A stretch of DNA of 64,000 nt from Clostridiales bacterium (GTDB lineage: Bacteria > Bacillota > Clostridia > Christensenellales > Borkfalkiaceae): the NCBI GenBank assembly GCA_015055525.1, contig SVHZ01000002.1, forward strand, positions 1 to 64,000, read 5' to 3'. The notes below the pieces were generated by a model, which saw only the letters and a program-made list of their open reading frames with translations, had not been told where the DNA came from and searched no databases. The position numbers were made by a program, and so were the translations under genes. Positions within the stretch are counted from its first letter, which is position 1; each line of letters opens with the position of its first letter. Of this stretch, positions 45,338 through 54,249 are shown piece after piece.

Positions 45338-46613
45338 ATTTTTCTACCTCTTGGGTAAGGAAAGTTAAATCTTCTCCCCAAAGTTTATCGTTTGCTAAAA
45401 TTTCTTTAACGCCGTGAGTTTTCATAAATTCAACAACGTCAGGATCGTCGTTAGTCATATCAGTTTTATAAAAATCAATAAGTTTTGCAAAACTGAAAAG
45501 TAACGTTTCAGGCATTTTGTTATATCTTTTAATATATTCAAGGATAGAAGGAAGAACTCTAACTTTGAATTTTGAAACGGAGTTTAATGCAATTGAAGAA
45601 AGATAGTGCTTGATATAAGGGTTAGCGAATCTTCCAATTACGCCTTCGGCGTATTCAACGAGTTCGTCCTTTGGAAGGTCGAGCGTAGGAATAATTTCAT
45701 CAAACACGCACGCTCTAATGTGAGCGAGCATCTTTTCGCTGTCGATACAACTCTTAACCGTGTCGTACCCTTCAAGTAAAGCGTACGGAACAAGTGAAGT
45801 GTGAGCGCCGTTTAAGATTCTAACCTTTCTAGTTCTATACATAGAGAGTTTATCTTTAGTAACGATAACGTTAAGACCTGCGCTCTTGAAAGGAAGTTCC
45901 TTTTCAAGATCGTAATCGCACTCGATTACCCATAAGTGGAAGTATTCTGAAGTGTTAACCATATTGTCTTCATAACCAAGGTTGAGTTCTTCGCCACGCG
46001 GATAACCCGTGTTGATGCGGTCAACTAAGGTGTTGCAGAAAACGTTGTCCTTTTCAATCCACGCCTTAAAATCATCGCCCAAATTCCAAAGGTCAGCGTA
46101 AGATAAAACGCACTTTTTAAGGTTGTCACCATTTCTGTCGATAAGTTCGCAAGGAAGGAAGATAAATCCTTTAAGACCAAGGTCGAATCTCTTTTTCAAA
46201 AGTAAAGTTACTTTAGCGGGGAAAGTTTTAGGCGGAGCGTCTGTAATCTTATCTTCGCTTGAATATACGATACCAGATTCAGTAGTGTTAGAAACAACGA
46301 ATCTAAAATCGGGATTTTTTGCTAAATCTAAATAAGCGTTCCAATCGTCGTAAGGTTTAACGCATCTAGAAATAACGTCAACAACCGTTTTTTCAACGCC
46401 TTCAACACCGCGGATAAGGTGAGTGTAAATGCAGTTTTGCTTTTCAAGCATATCGCACATACCTTGTTCAATGGGTTGAACTACTACGACGTTGCCTTCA
46501 AAACTACCGTTGTCGTTAAGTTTTTGAAGCATCCAATCAACGAAACCACGAAGGAAACCGCCTTCGCCAAATTGAATAATCTTTTCTGTTCTTATTTTCT
46601 TTTCAAAGTTCAT
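45324..46613 (-). CDS. uxaB: Tagaturonate reductase
   Basis: IQFGEGGFLRGFVDWMLQKLN, RKVRILNGAHTSLVP (mannitol dehydrogenase family). Confidence 0.93.
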   Translation of the reverse strand: MNFEKKIRTEKIIQFGEGGFLRGFVDWMLQKLNDNGSFEGNVVVVQPIEQGMCDMLEKQNCIYTHLIRGVEGVEKTVVDVISRCVKPYDDWNAYLDLAKNPDFRFVVSNTTESGIVYSSEDKITDAPPKTFPAKVTLLLKKRFDLGLKGFIFLPCELIDRNGDNLKKCVLSYADLWNLGDDFKAWIEKDNVFCNTLVDRINTGYPRGEELNLGYEDNMVNTSEYFHLWVIECDYDLEKELPFKSAGLNVIVTKDKLSMYRTRKVRILNGAHTSLVPYALLEGYDTVKSCIDSEKMLAHIRACVFDEIIPTLDLPKDELVEYAEGVIGRFANPYIKHYLSSIALNSVSKFKVRVLPSILEYIKRYNKMPETLLFSFAKLIDFYKTDMTNDDPDVVEFMKTHGVKEILANDKLWGEDLTFLTQEVEKYVNK

Positions 46614-46752
46614 AAATTTTGTCCTCCATAATAGGCTTTGAATTTATTTTATATCAAAACTATCAATATTTCCTTAATTTGATTGACAAAAACTACTAAA
46701 AATCTTGATTTTTTTGATATGCTATGGTATAATCTAATAAAGGTGTTAAATT

Positions 46753-47550
46753 ATGGCAGATAAAAGTTTTGTAGATTCAAGCGAATATTATTTTGATAAG
46801 GCATCCAAAATCAAGGGGAATAAGTCTAGCAGTCACTACCACTCTCTACTTGAAATATATTATATGAAAAAAGGTAGTTGCAATTACTTTATAGACGATA
46901 AATCTTATAGGGTTGAAACGGGCGATTTAGTGTTTATTCCGAGCGGAATTATTCATAAAACTAATTACGACGTTGACTTTCACGACCGTTGGCTTATAAA
47001 CTGTTCAGGAGATTTTCTTCCCGATAGCGTTAAAAAAGCAATTAAGAATTTGCCCCACTTTTTCAAAAAGAGTAACATAACTGCTCAATGTGAAAAGGTT
47101 ATGGAGAGAATTTCTGAAGAATATCAAAAAAACGACGAGTATTCTTTAGATGCGCTCAAATGTTTAACGGGCGAACTTATATTTTTGCTCGTTAGAAACG
47201 CCGACCAAGAAGAAGAAACGGTCGGTAGCGAGTTTATCGGCAAGGCGATAAAATATATTCAAGAAAATTTTTCCCAAGAAATAACTTTATCGCAGGTAGC
47301 GGAACTTTTATCGGTAAGCGCCGAGCATTTGTCAAGAACGTTTAAGCGAGAAACGGGTTTTAATTTTTCAGAATACCTAACGCTTTTCAGGCTTCAAAAG
47401 GCGGAATATATGCTTAAAAACGAGCCGGGAAGATCGGTTCACGCCGTCGCTTTTGCTTGCGGATTTAACGATAGCAATTACTTTTCTTATAAGTATAAGA
47501 AACAATACGGCGTTTCGCCAAAGAAAGTAAAAAAGTTAAAAAAATTATAA
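46753..47550 (+). CDS. AraC-family transcriptional regulator with cupin N-terminus
   Basis: C-terminal double HTH AraC (ITLSQVAELLSVSAEHLSRTFKRETGFNFSEYL...FACGFNDSNYFSYKYKKQYGVSP). Confidence 0.92.
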   Translation: MADKSFVDSSEYYFDKASKIKGNKSSSHYHSLLEIYYMKKGSCNYFIDDKSYRVETGDLVFIPSGIIHKTNYDVDFHDRWLINCSGDFLPDSVKKAIKNLPHFFKKSNITAQCEKVMERISEEYQKNDEYSLDALKCLTGELIFLLVRNADQEEETVGSEFIGKAIKYIQENFSQEITLSQVAELLSVSAEHLSRTFKRETGFNFSEYLTLFRLQKAEYMLKNEPGRSVHAVAFACGFNDSNYFSYKYKKQYGVSPKKVKKLKKL

Positions 47551-47557
47551 AAAATAG

Positions 47558-47586
47558 TTGACAACGAAAAATCAAAATGTTAAACT
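47558..47586 (+). promoter_or_regulatory. Promoter of T-box leader 1
   Basis: TTGACA-N17-TAAACT. Confidence 0.6.
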
Positions 47587-47599
47587 TTTTTTATCTTAA

Positions 47600-47872
47600 T
47601 AGAAAAGCTATGACGAAGACGGATTCTAATAGGGTTTTTCAGAGAGTCGGGGATGGTGTGATCCCGATAAAATTAGTTAGAAATCTTATCACTTCCGAGC
47701 TGAAAGTTCAAAAGGGTGTTTCCCAAGTAGCGCTTTCCGTGCTTGCTACGTTAGTGCATAGGAGTTGTTAGACTCTGAAGGTGGTAGTTATATAACTACA
47801 ATTTGAGTGGTACCGCGTATGTTATAACATTCGTCTCAAAGCAATTTGAGGCGATTTTTTTATTATAAAAAA
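47600..47872 (+). promoter_or_regulatory. T-box riboswitch, predicted Ile (AUC) specifier
   Basis: AGAGAGTCGGGGATGGTGTGATCCCGA Stem I apex; specifier region TT-ATC-ACTTCCGAGC; T-box GAGTGGTACCGCG at 47805; terminator CGTCTCAAAGCAATTTGAGGCGATTTTTTT. Confidence 0.9.
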
Positions 47873-47896
47873 TCTTTTTAAGGGAGGGAAACAACA

Positions 47897-50164
47897 ATGA
47901 ACACAAACAACACTTTAAGTCAGTTATCGGAGATAGCAACTAGAATTAAGGAGTTGCGTGAAATTATGGGCTTTTCCGTTGCTGAAATGACAGAAAAAAC
48001 TAACGTTACCGAGCAACAATATCTTTCGTATGAAAGTGGAAAAGTAGATATTCCTTTCTCATTTATTCACAAATGCGCCTTGGCGTTTGGCGTTGATATG
48101 ACTGATCTTTTAGAAGGAAGATCTGCAAAACTTTCAACTTATACCGTTACGAGAAAAGGTCAAGGTCAAGAAACGGCAAAGGAAGACGGTATTGATATTG
48201 CAAACCTTGCCCCAAAGTTCAAAGATAAACTTGCAGAACCTTATTACGTTACTTACGAGTATTCTGCAAGTCAATTAAACAAGCCTATCCATTTAGCAAC
48301 TCACTCAGGTCAAGAATTCGACCTTATTTTGAGTGGTCAATTAAAAGTTCAAGTAGGCGATCATACTGAAATTTTATCCGAAGGGGATAGTATTTTTTAC
48401 AATTCTTCAATTCCCCACGGAATGATTGCAATAGGTGGGAAAAGTTGTACGTTCGTTGCGGTGGTAATGTCTGGCGATCATACGGATGAACCCGTGGTTA
48501 GAAAGAGCGTTATGTCTGCTAAGAAGAGCGAAAGTTTGGTGTGTGAAAAATTCGTCGACACTAAGGAAGACGATAACGGCAAACTTTTATCAATCAACTT
48601 CAAAAACACCAGCACTTTCAACTTCGGTTTTGATATCGTTGATGAAATTGCAAATAAATATCCTGAAAAACTCGCTATGCTCCATTTAGATAGGGCTAAA
48701 AACGAAAGAAGATTTACCTTCAAGGATATAAAAACCGAATCAAACCGCGTTGCTAACTACTTCACTTCGCTTGGAATTAAAAAGGGCGATAAAGTAATGT
48801 TAGTTCTCAAGCGCCACTATCAATTCTGGTTCTGTATGGTTGCTCTTCACAAGCTTGGCGCAGTTGCAATTCCTGCTACGAATCAACTTAAAGAACACGA
48901 TTTTGAATATAGATATAACTCCGCAGGAGTTAAGGCAATAGTTTGCACGGCGGACGGCGATACTTTTGAATACGCTCAAAGCGCCGCTAAAAAATGCCCG
49001 CAAGTAGAGCATTTAATAATGGTTGGCGGTCAAAAAGACGGCTGGCGTGATTTCGATAAAGAATACCCCTTATTCACGGGTAAATACGAGCGCTCAAAAG
49101 ATTGTTCTTGTGGTGATGACCCCGCTCTTATGTTCTTTACGAGCGGAACGACAGGTAATCCAAAAATGGCATCGCATAAGCACACTTACGCGCTCGGCCA
49201 TTTCGTAACGGCAAAATATTGGCATTGTTGTGAAAGAGACGGTCTTCACTTGACTATTTCAGATACCGGTTGGGGTAAATCACTTTGGGGTAAACTCTAC
49301 GGTCAATGGCTTTGCGAAGGCGCGGTATTTGTGTACGACTTTGATAGGTTTGACGAAAACGATATTCTCCCAATGTTTGCAAAGTACGGCATAACTACTT
49401 TCTGCGCTCCGCCAACAATGCTCCGCATGCTTATCCGTGGCGATTTATCTAAATTCGACCTTTCTTCAATTCACCATATGACTACTGCTGGCGAAGCCTT
49501 AAACCCCGAAGTTTTCAATAAGTTCAAAGAGGCAACGGGTTTAGAGATAATGGAAGGTTTCGGTCAAACTGAAACGACGCTTGCAATAGCAAATCTTTAC
49601 GGAACTACGCCGAAGATAGGCGCTATGGGAAAGGCAAATCCGCAATACGACGTTGACGTTGTCGATAGTGACGGAAATAGCGTTCCCGCAGGTGAAGTTG
49701 GCGAAATAGTAATTCATACGGACAAGAGTGTCCCCTGTGGTTTATTTAGAGAATATTATCGTGATACCGAAAAGACAAGTGAAGCTTGGCACGATGGATT
49801 GTATCACACGGGCGATACCGCTTGGAGAGATGAAGACGGGTATTTTTGGTACGTTGGCAGAGTTGACGACGTTATTAAGTCAAGTGGCTATCGTATCGGA
49901 CCTTTTGAAATTGAATCTGTAATAATGGAACTTCCTTACGTTTTAGAGTGTGGCGTTTCCGCCGTTCCCGATGAAGTTCGCGGTCAAGTAGTAAAAGCGA
50001 GCATCGTTTTAACTAAAGGAACAGTTCCTAGCGAAGAATTAAAGAAAGAAATTCAAAATTACGTAAAAGAGCATACCGCTCCCTACAAATATCCAAGAGT
50101 AGTAGTGTTTAAGGATGAACTTCCCAAAACTATAAGCGGTAAGATCCAACGAAACAAGCTCTAA
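47897..50164 (+). CDS. XRE HTH - cupin - AMP-dependent acyl-CoA synthetase fusion (copy 1)
   Basis: HTH (IKELREIMGFSVAEMTEKTNVTEQQYLSYESG), cupin (LILSGQLKVQVGDHTEILSEGDSIFYNSSIPHGM), adenylation motifs MFFTSGTTGNPK, GFGQTETT, YHTGDTAWRDEDGYFWYVGRVDDVIKSSGYRIGP. Confidence 0.92.
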   Translation: MNTNNTLSQLSEIATRIKELREIMGFSVAEMTEKTNVTEQQYLSYESGKVDIPFSFIHKCALAFGVDMTDLLEGRSAKLSTYTVTRKGQGQETAKEDGIDIANLAPKFKDKLAEPYYVTYEYSASQLNKPIHLATHSGQEFDLILSGQLKVQVGDHTEILSEGDSIFYNSSIPHGMIAIGGKSCTFVAVVMSGDHTDEPVVRKSVMSAKKSESLVCEKFVDTKEDDNGKLLSINFKNTSTFNFGFDIVDEIANKYPEKLAMLHLDRAKNERRFTFKDIKTESNRVANYFTSLGIKKGDKVMLVLKRHYQFWFCMVALHKLGAVAIPATNQLKEHDFEYRYNSAGVKAIVCTADGDTFEYAQSAAKKCPQVEHLIMVGGQKDGWRDFDKEYPLFTGKYERSKDCSCGDDPALMFFTSGTTGNPKMASHKHTYALGHFVTAKYWHCCERDGLHLTISDTGWGKSLWGKLYGQWLCEGAVFVYDFDRFDENDILPMFAKYGITTFCAPPTMLRMLIRGDLSKFDLSSIHHMTTAGEALNPEVFNKFKEATGLEIMEGFGQTETTLAIANLYGTTPKIGAMGKANPQYDVDVVDSDGNSVPAGEVGEIVIHTDKSVPCGLFREYYRDTEKTSEAWHDGLYHTGDTAWRDEDGYFWYVGRVDDVIKSSGYRIGPFEIESVIMELPYVLECGVSAVPDEVRGQVVKASIVLTKGTVPSEELKKEIQNYVKEHTAPYKYPRVVVFKDELPKTISGKIQRNKL

Positions 50165-50425
50165 TCCGTGAAAAACGGCGCTATGCTTTGTTCTTTGCGT
50201 TTTGTGAAATTCCTGCGACCAACAAGGTCGCTCCCTTCCACAAAAGCGCAAACGCCTCGCCTAGCTTGTTTTTGACGGCTTATACAAATTTTAATAAATT
50301 TTGAGTTAGTCGAGCCTTGCCTAGCTTGTTTTTGACGGCTTATACAAATTTTAATAAATTTTGAGTTGGTCGAGCCTTAAAACGTGCGCTTTTAACTAAT
50401 TTTGCGAGCAAGGCATAAGCCGTTT
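50165..50425. repeat. Interspersed hairpin repeat family copy G plus 60-bp tandem duplication of its 3' end
   Basis: CCGTGAAAAACGGCGCTATGCTTTGTTCTTTGCGTTTTGTG...GCGACCAACAAGGTCGC...CACAAAAGCGCAA; GCCTAGCTTGTTTTTGACGGCTTATACAAATTTTAATAAATTTTGAGTT repeated with 60-bp period. Confidence 0.8.
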
Positions 50426-50449
50426 TTGTAAAAAATCAATTAAAAATCG

Positions 50450-50478
50450 TTGACATAAAGTCAATTTAGTGTTAAATT
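50450..50478 (+). promoter_or_regulatory. Promoter of T-box leader 2
   Basis: TTGACA-N17-TAAATT. Confidence 0.55.
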
Positions 50479-50499
50479 AATAATAATTTAATTAAAGGC

Positions 50500-50760
50500 A
50501 ATGACGAAAAGTCCTTGTATTAAAGCTCGTTTACAGAGAACGGCGTTTGGTGCGAGCCGTAGCGAGAAGATATAAGGTTGTAGTTTCCGAGCCGAGAAGA
50601 AGAAAGCAAAATAGCAAGTAGAACTTCTCCGTGATTTCTGCGTTAATGAATAGGAATTGTTAGATTCTAAAGTGGCAACTATCAGGTTGCAAATTGAGTG
50701 GTACCGCGGGATAAAACTCGTCTCAAAGTTTACTAGACTATGGGACGGGTTTTTTTAACA
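50500..50760 (+). promoter_or_regulatory. T-box riboswitch, predicted Val (GUA) specifier
   Basis: AGAGAACGGCGTTTGGTGCGAGCCGT apex; specifier region TT-GTA-GTTTCCGAGC at 50580-50582; T-box GAGTGGTACCGCGG at 50696; terminator ending GGGACGGGTTTTTTT. Confidence 0.88.
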
Positions 50761-50781
50761 CCGTTCCGCAAAAGGATAAAC

Positions 50782-53064
50782 ATGGAACAACTTACTATCA
50801 AAATTCAAGAAATAGCAAACAGAATTAAGGAACTTCGCTTAATAGAAAACCTTTCGATTTCCGATATGGCTTTCAAAACGGGCGTTAGCGAAGAAGAGTA
50901 CCTAAATTGTGAAAACGGCAAGAGCGATTTGAACTTTGCCTTTATTTATCGTTGCGCAAACGCGTTAAAAGTTGACGTTACCGATATTATAGAAGGTTAC
51001 AGCCCTAAACTTAAAGCCTTCACGGTAACTAGAAGTGGTAACGGTCAAAACGTAGGTAACGCTCACGGTATGACGTATTATAACTTGGCAAGTTCTTTTA
51101 GGTCTAGAATTGCAGAACCTTTGTTCGTAGTTAGCAAATATTCCGATGAAGAGCAAGATAAGCCTTTAGAACTTACCACGCACGACGGTCAAGAATGTGA
51201 TATTATCGTCGACGGTAACTTGCTTGTTCAAGTGGGCAATCACAAAGTAGTGTTAAACCCGGGTGACAGTATTTATTATAATTCTGAAGCACCGCACGGT
51301 TTAAGGGCGGTTGGCGGAAAAGATTGTACTTTCTACGCAATCGTATTAAATCCGACGGGCGAGCCTATTCCCGAACTTAAAGAAAGCAAGATTATCGAGA
51401 GCAAGTCTAAACTTATCGACGATGGCAAGAAACCGAGAATTTACAAAAACTTTATAGACGTTGATCGTAACGAAAACGGAACGCCTACTAAAATTGAGTT
51501 CAAAAATCACGAAAAATTCAACTTTGCTTTCGACGTTATGGACGAGATTGCCGAAAAGGACCCTGACAAACTTGCTATGCTCCATATCTCGAAGGATAAA
51601 ACTGAAAGAAGATTTACCTTCAAGGATATTAAAAAGGAATCTAACCGCGCGGCAAACTATTTTAAGTCGCTTGGAATTAAAAAGGGCGATAGAGTTTTAC
51701 TCGTATTAAAGCGCCATTATCAATATTGGTTTGCAATGCTCGGTCTTAACAAACTCGGCGCGATTGCAATTCCTGCAACCAACCAACTTCAACCGCACGA
51801 TTTTGAATATCGTTTCAATGCGGCTGGCGTATCTGCGGTTATTTCTACGATAGACGATAATATTCCGTCGCGTATCGAAGAAACTTTACCCGCTTGCCCC
51901 GGCGTTACTACCAAGATTATAGTAAACGGCGAGCGTGAAGGTTGGCGCACTTTTGACGAAGAGTATAAACTTTTCTCAACTCATTTTGAAAAGACTGAAG
52001 ATTGTGCTTGCGGTGAAGACCTTATGCTTATGTTCTTCACGAGTGGAACGACTGGTTATCCAAAGATTGCAGCGCACTCGCACACTTATCCGCTCGGCCA
52101 TTTCCACACGGCTAAGTATTGGCACAACGTTGATCCAAACGGCTTGCACTTTACTATTTCAGATACCGGTTGGGCAAAGGCTATGTGGGGTAAACTCTAC
52201 GGTCAATGGCTTTGCGAAGGCGCGATTTTCGTTTACGACTTCGACCGTTTTGACGCAAGTGAAATTCTCCCGATGTTTGCAAAACATAAAATTACAACTT
52301 TCTGCGCTCCGCCAACAATGCTTAGAATGCTCGTAAAGGAAGATATTTCTAAATACGACCTTTCTTCGGTTAAGCACATGACGACGGCTGGAGAAGCCTT
52401 AAACCCCGAAGTTTACCGTCAATTTGAAAAGATTACCGGTCTTCAAATAATGGAAGGTTTCGGTCAAACGGAAAGCACGATGATTATCGGTAATATGACG
52501 GGCGCTCCGCATAAGATAGGTTCAATGGGCAAGCCCGCTCCGATATACGACGTTGACATTGTTGATAGTGACGGAAGATCCGTAGAAGTTGGTGAAACGG
52601 GCGAAATCGTTATTAAAATCGGCGATAAAGCGCCTTGCGGATTATTCAAAGGTTATTATCGTGATGAAGAAAAGACCAAAGAAGTATGGCACGACGGTTA
52701 TTATCACACGGGCGATACCGCTTGGAGAGATGAAGACGGATTCTATTGGTACGTTGGTAGAGTTGACGACGTTATTAAGTCAAGTGGCTACCGTATCGGA
52801 CCATTTGAGATTGAGTCTGTAATAATGGAACTTCCTTACGTATTAGAGTGTGGCGTTTCCGCTGAACCCGATGAAGTTCGCGGTCAAGTAGTAAAAGCGA
52901 GCATCGTTTTAACCAAAGGAACAGTTCCTAGCGAAGAATTAAAGAAAGAAATTCAAAAATACGTAAAAGAGCATACCGCTCCTTACAAGTATCCAAGAAT
53001 AGTTGTGTTTAGAGATGAGTTGCCCAAGACTATAAGCGGTAAAATCCAAAGAAATAAATTATAA
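50782..53064 (+). CDS. XRE HTH - cupin - AMP-dependent acyl-CoA synthetase fusion (copy 2)
   Basis: Paralog of 47897-50164; start re-assigned to MEQLTIKIQE because the longer ORF starts inside the T-box terminator. Confidence 0.92.
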   Translation: MEQLTIKIQEIANRIKELRLIENLSISDMAFKTGVSEEEYLNCENGKSDLNFAFIYRCANALKVDVTDIIEGYSPKLKAFTVTRSGNGQNVGNAHGMTYYNLASSFRSRIAEPLFVVSKYSDEEQDKPLELTTHDGQECDIIVDGNLLVQVGNHKVVLNPGDSIYYNSEAPHGLRAVGGKDCTFYAIVLNPTGEPIPELKESKIIESKSKLIDDGKKPRIYKNFIDVDRNENGTPTKIEFKNHEKFNFAFDVMDEIAEKDPDKLAMLHISKDKTERRFTFKDIKKESNRAANYFKSLGIKKGDRVLLVLKRHYQYWFAMLGLNKLGAIAIPATNQLQPHDFEYRFNAAGVSAVISTIDDNIPSRIEETLPACPGVTTKIIVNGEREGWRTFDEEYKLFSTHFEKTEDCACGEDLMLMFFTSGTTGYPKIAAHSHTYPLGHFHTAKYWHNVDPNGLHFTISDTGWAKAMWGKLYGQWLCEGAIFVYDFDRFDASEILPMFAKHKITTFCAPPTMLRMLVKEDISKYDLSSVKHMTTAGEALNPEVYRQFEKITGLQIMEGFGQTESTMIIGNMTGAPHKIGSMGKPAPIYDVDIVDSDGRSVEVGETGEIVIKIGDKAPCGLFKGYYRDEEKTKEVWHDGYYHTGDTAWRDEDGFYWYVGRVDDVIKSSGYRIGPFEIESVIMELPYVLECGVSAEPDEVRGQVVKASIVLTKGTVPSEELKKEIQKYVKEHTAPYKYPRIVVFRDELPKTISGKIQRNKL

Positions 53065-53330
53065 GCGTCGCAATACTGCGTTAACTGTCAAGCCTTTGCG
53101 ATTGCAATGACCAAAAAGGTCTATTGCACCCGACAAAGTCTTGCCGAGCCTTGTCTTGCTTGCTTCTAATTCATTTCTACGAAACAAACTCTAATCCGTT
53201 ATTTACTTCGTTATGCTTTGTTTCTGCCGTCAACTCGTGACCGTAATGACCAAAAAGGTCTATTACGCCCAACGAGATTGCCGTCGAGCCTCGCCTAACT
53301 CGTAACTAACGAATTATAGTGAGCATAAAA
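53065..53330. repeat. Interspersed hairpin repeat family, copies H and I
   Basis: TGCAATGACCAAAAAGGTCTATTGCA and CGTAATGACCAAAAAGGTCTATTACG apices with long flanking arms. Confidence 0.82.
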
Positions 53331-53364
53331 TAGGCTTTATTAAAAATCGATTTATAAAAACAAA

Positions 53365-54027
53365 ATGAACGAATTAAAAAGAATAACGATTATTTCAGGG
53401 CATTACGGTAGCGGGAAAACTAATTTTGCCGTAAATCTTGCGTTTAATCTAAAAAAAGATTACGATAAAGTTGCCGTTGCCGACCTTGATATAGTCAATC
53501 CGTATTTTAGAACTAAAGATAGCATTGAAGATTTCAATTCAAGAAATATCCGTTTGATTTCTTCCGAGTACGCTGGCTCTAACGTAGATATTCCCGCTCT
53601 TCCGCAAGAGATGTACGCTATAACCGACGATAAAAGTTATCAAATGATAGTTGACGTTGGTGGGGACGATAGGGGAGCGTTGGCGCTCGGTAGGTTAACG
53701 CCCAAAATCTTAGAAGAAAACGACTATGATATGCTACTCGTTGTAAACTGCTACCGTCCGCTCACGCCTGACGTAAATTCTACGATAGAAGTTGCAAAAG
53801 AGATAGAAACTGCGTGCAAGATTAAATTCACGGGAGTTATAAACAACTCTAATCTCGGTGAACTCACCACCGGGGAAGACGTTTTAACTTCTCTATCCTA
53901 CGCCGAAGAAATAGCAAAGGCGTTAAACGTAAAAGTAAAATATACCACCGTAAAACAAAGTTTATACGGTGAGTTGAAAGATAAAATAAAAAATCTTTAT
54001 CCTATGACTTTACAGAAAAAGATATAA
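53365..54027 (+). CDS. P-loop ATPase (CobQ/MinD-like) linked to 2-oxoacid oxidoreductase operon
   Basis: ISGHYGSGKTNFAVNLA, VADLDIVNPYFRT, VDVGGDDRGALALGR. Confidence 0.85.
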   Translation: MNELKRITIISGHYGSGKTNFAVNLAFNLKKDYDKVAVADLDIVNPYFRTKDSIEDFNSRNIRLISSEYAGSNVDIPALPQEMYAITDDKSYQMIVDVGGDDRGALALGRLTPKILEENDYDMLLVVNCYRPLTPDVNSTIEVAKEIETACKIKFTGVINNSNLGELTTGEDVLTSLSYAEEIAKALNVKVKYTTVKQSLYGELKDKIKNLYPMTLQKKI

Positions 54028-54038
54028 AGGAGAAAATT

Positions 54039-54245
54039 ATGGCAAAACTTACAATTAACGTTGATAATTGCAAAGGCTGTGGACTTTGCGTTGATGTTTG
54101 CCCAAAGAAAGTTTTAGAACTTTCAGCAAATAAAATTAACAAAAAAGGGCATAAGCCCGTTGAAGCGGTTAGGGAACAAGACTGCATCGGTTGCGCTTTC
54201 TGCGCTACGATGTGTCCTGACTGCATTATAAGAGTGGAGAAATAA
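54039..54245 (+). CDS. 4Fe-4S ferredoxin (delta subunit of 2-oxoacid:ferredoxin oxidoreductase)
   Basis: CKGCGLCVDVCPKK and CIGCAFCATMCPDC. Confidence 0.93.
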   Translation: MAKLTINVDNCKGCGLCVDVCPKKVLELSANKINKKGHKPVEAVREQDCIGCAFCATMCPDCIIRVEK

Positions 54246-54249
54246 GACT

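Noticed and set aside
47577-47771. 64-aa ORF MLNFFYLNRKAMTKTDSNRVFQRVG
   Set aside because: Entirely within the T-box 1 leader RNA.
50740-50781. Upstream start MGRVFLTPFRKRIN for the second ligase
   Set aside because: Lies in the T-box terminator; ATG at 50782 fits the paralog's N-terminus.
47897-53064. Ligases as catabolic ADP/ATP-yielding enzymes for amino acid fermentation
   Set aside because: Not excluded, but T-box control by Ile/Val tRNAs argues for a biosynthetic role; kept as the alternative to test.
53365-54027. Second ParA-type partition gene
   Set aside because: P-loop is GHYGSGKT without the ParA KGG motif, and it is tightly linked to the oxidoreductase genes; not treated as a partition system.
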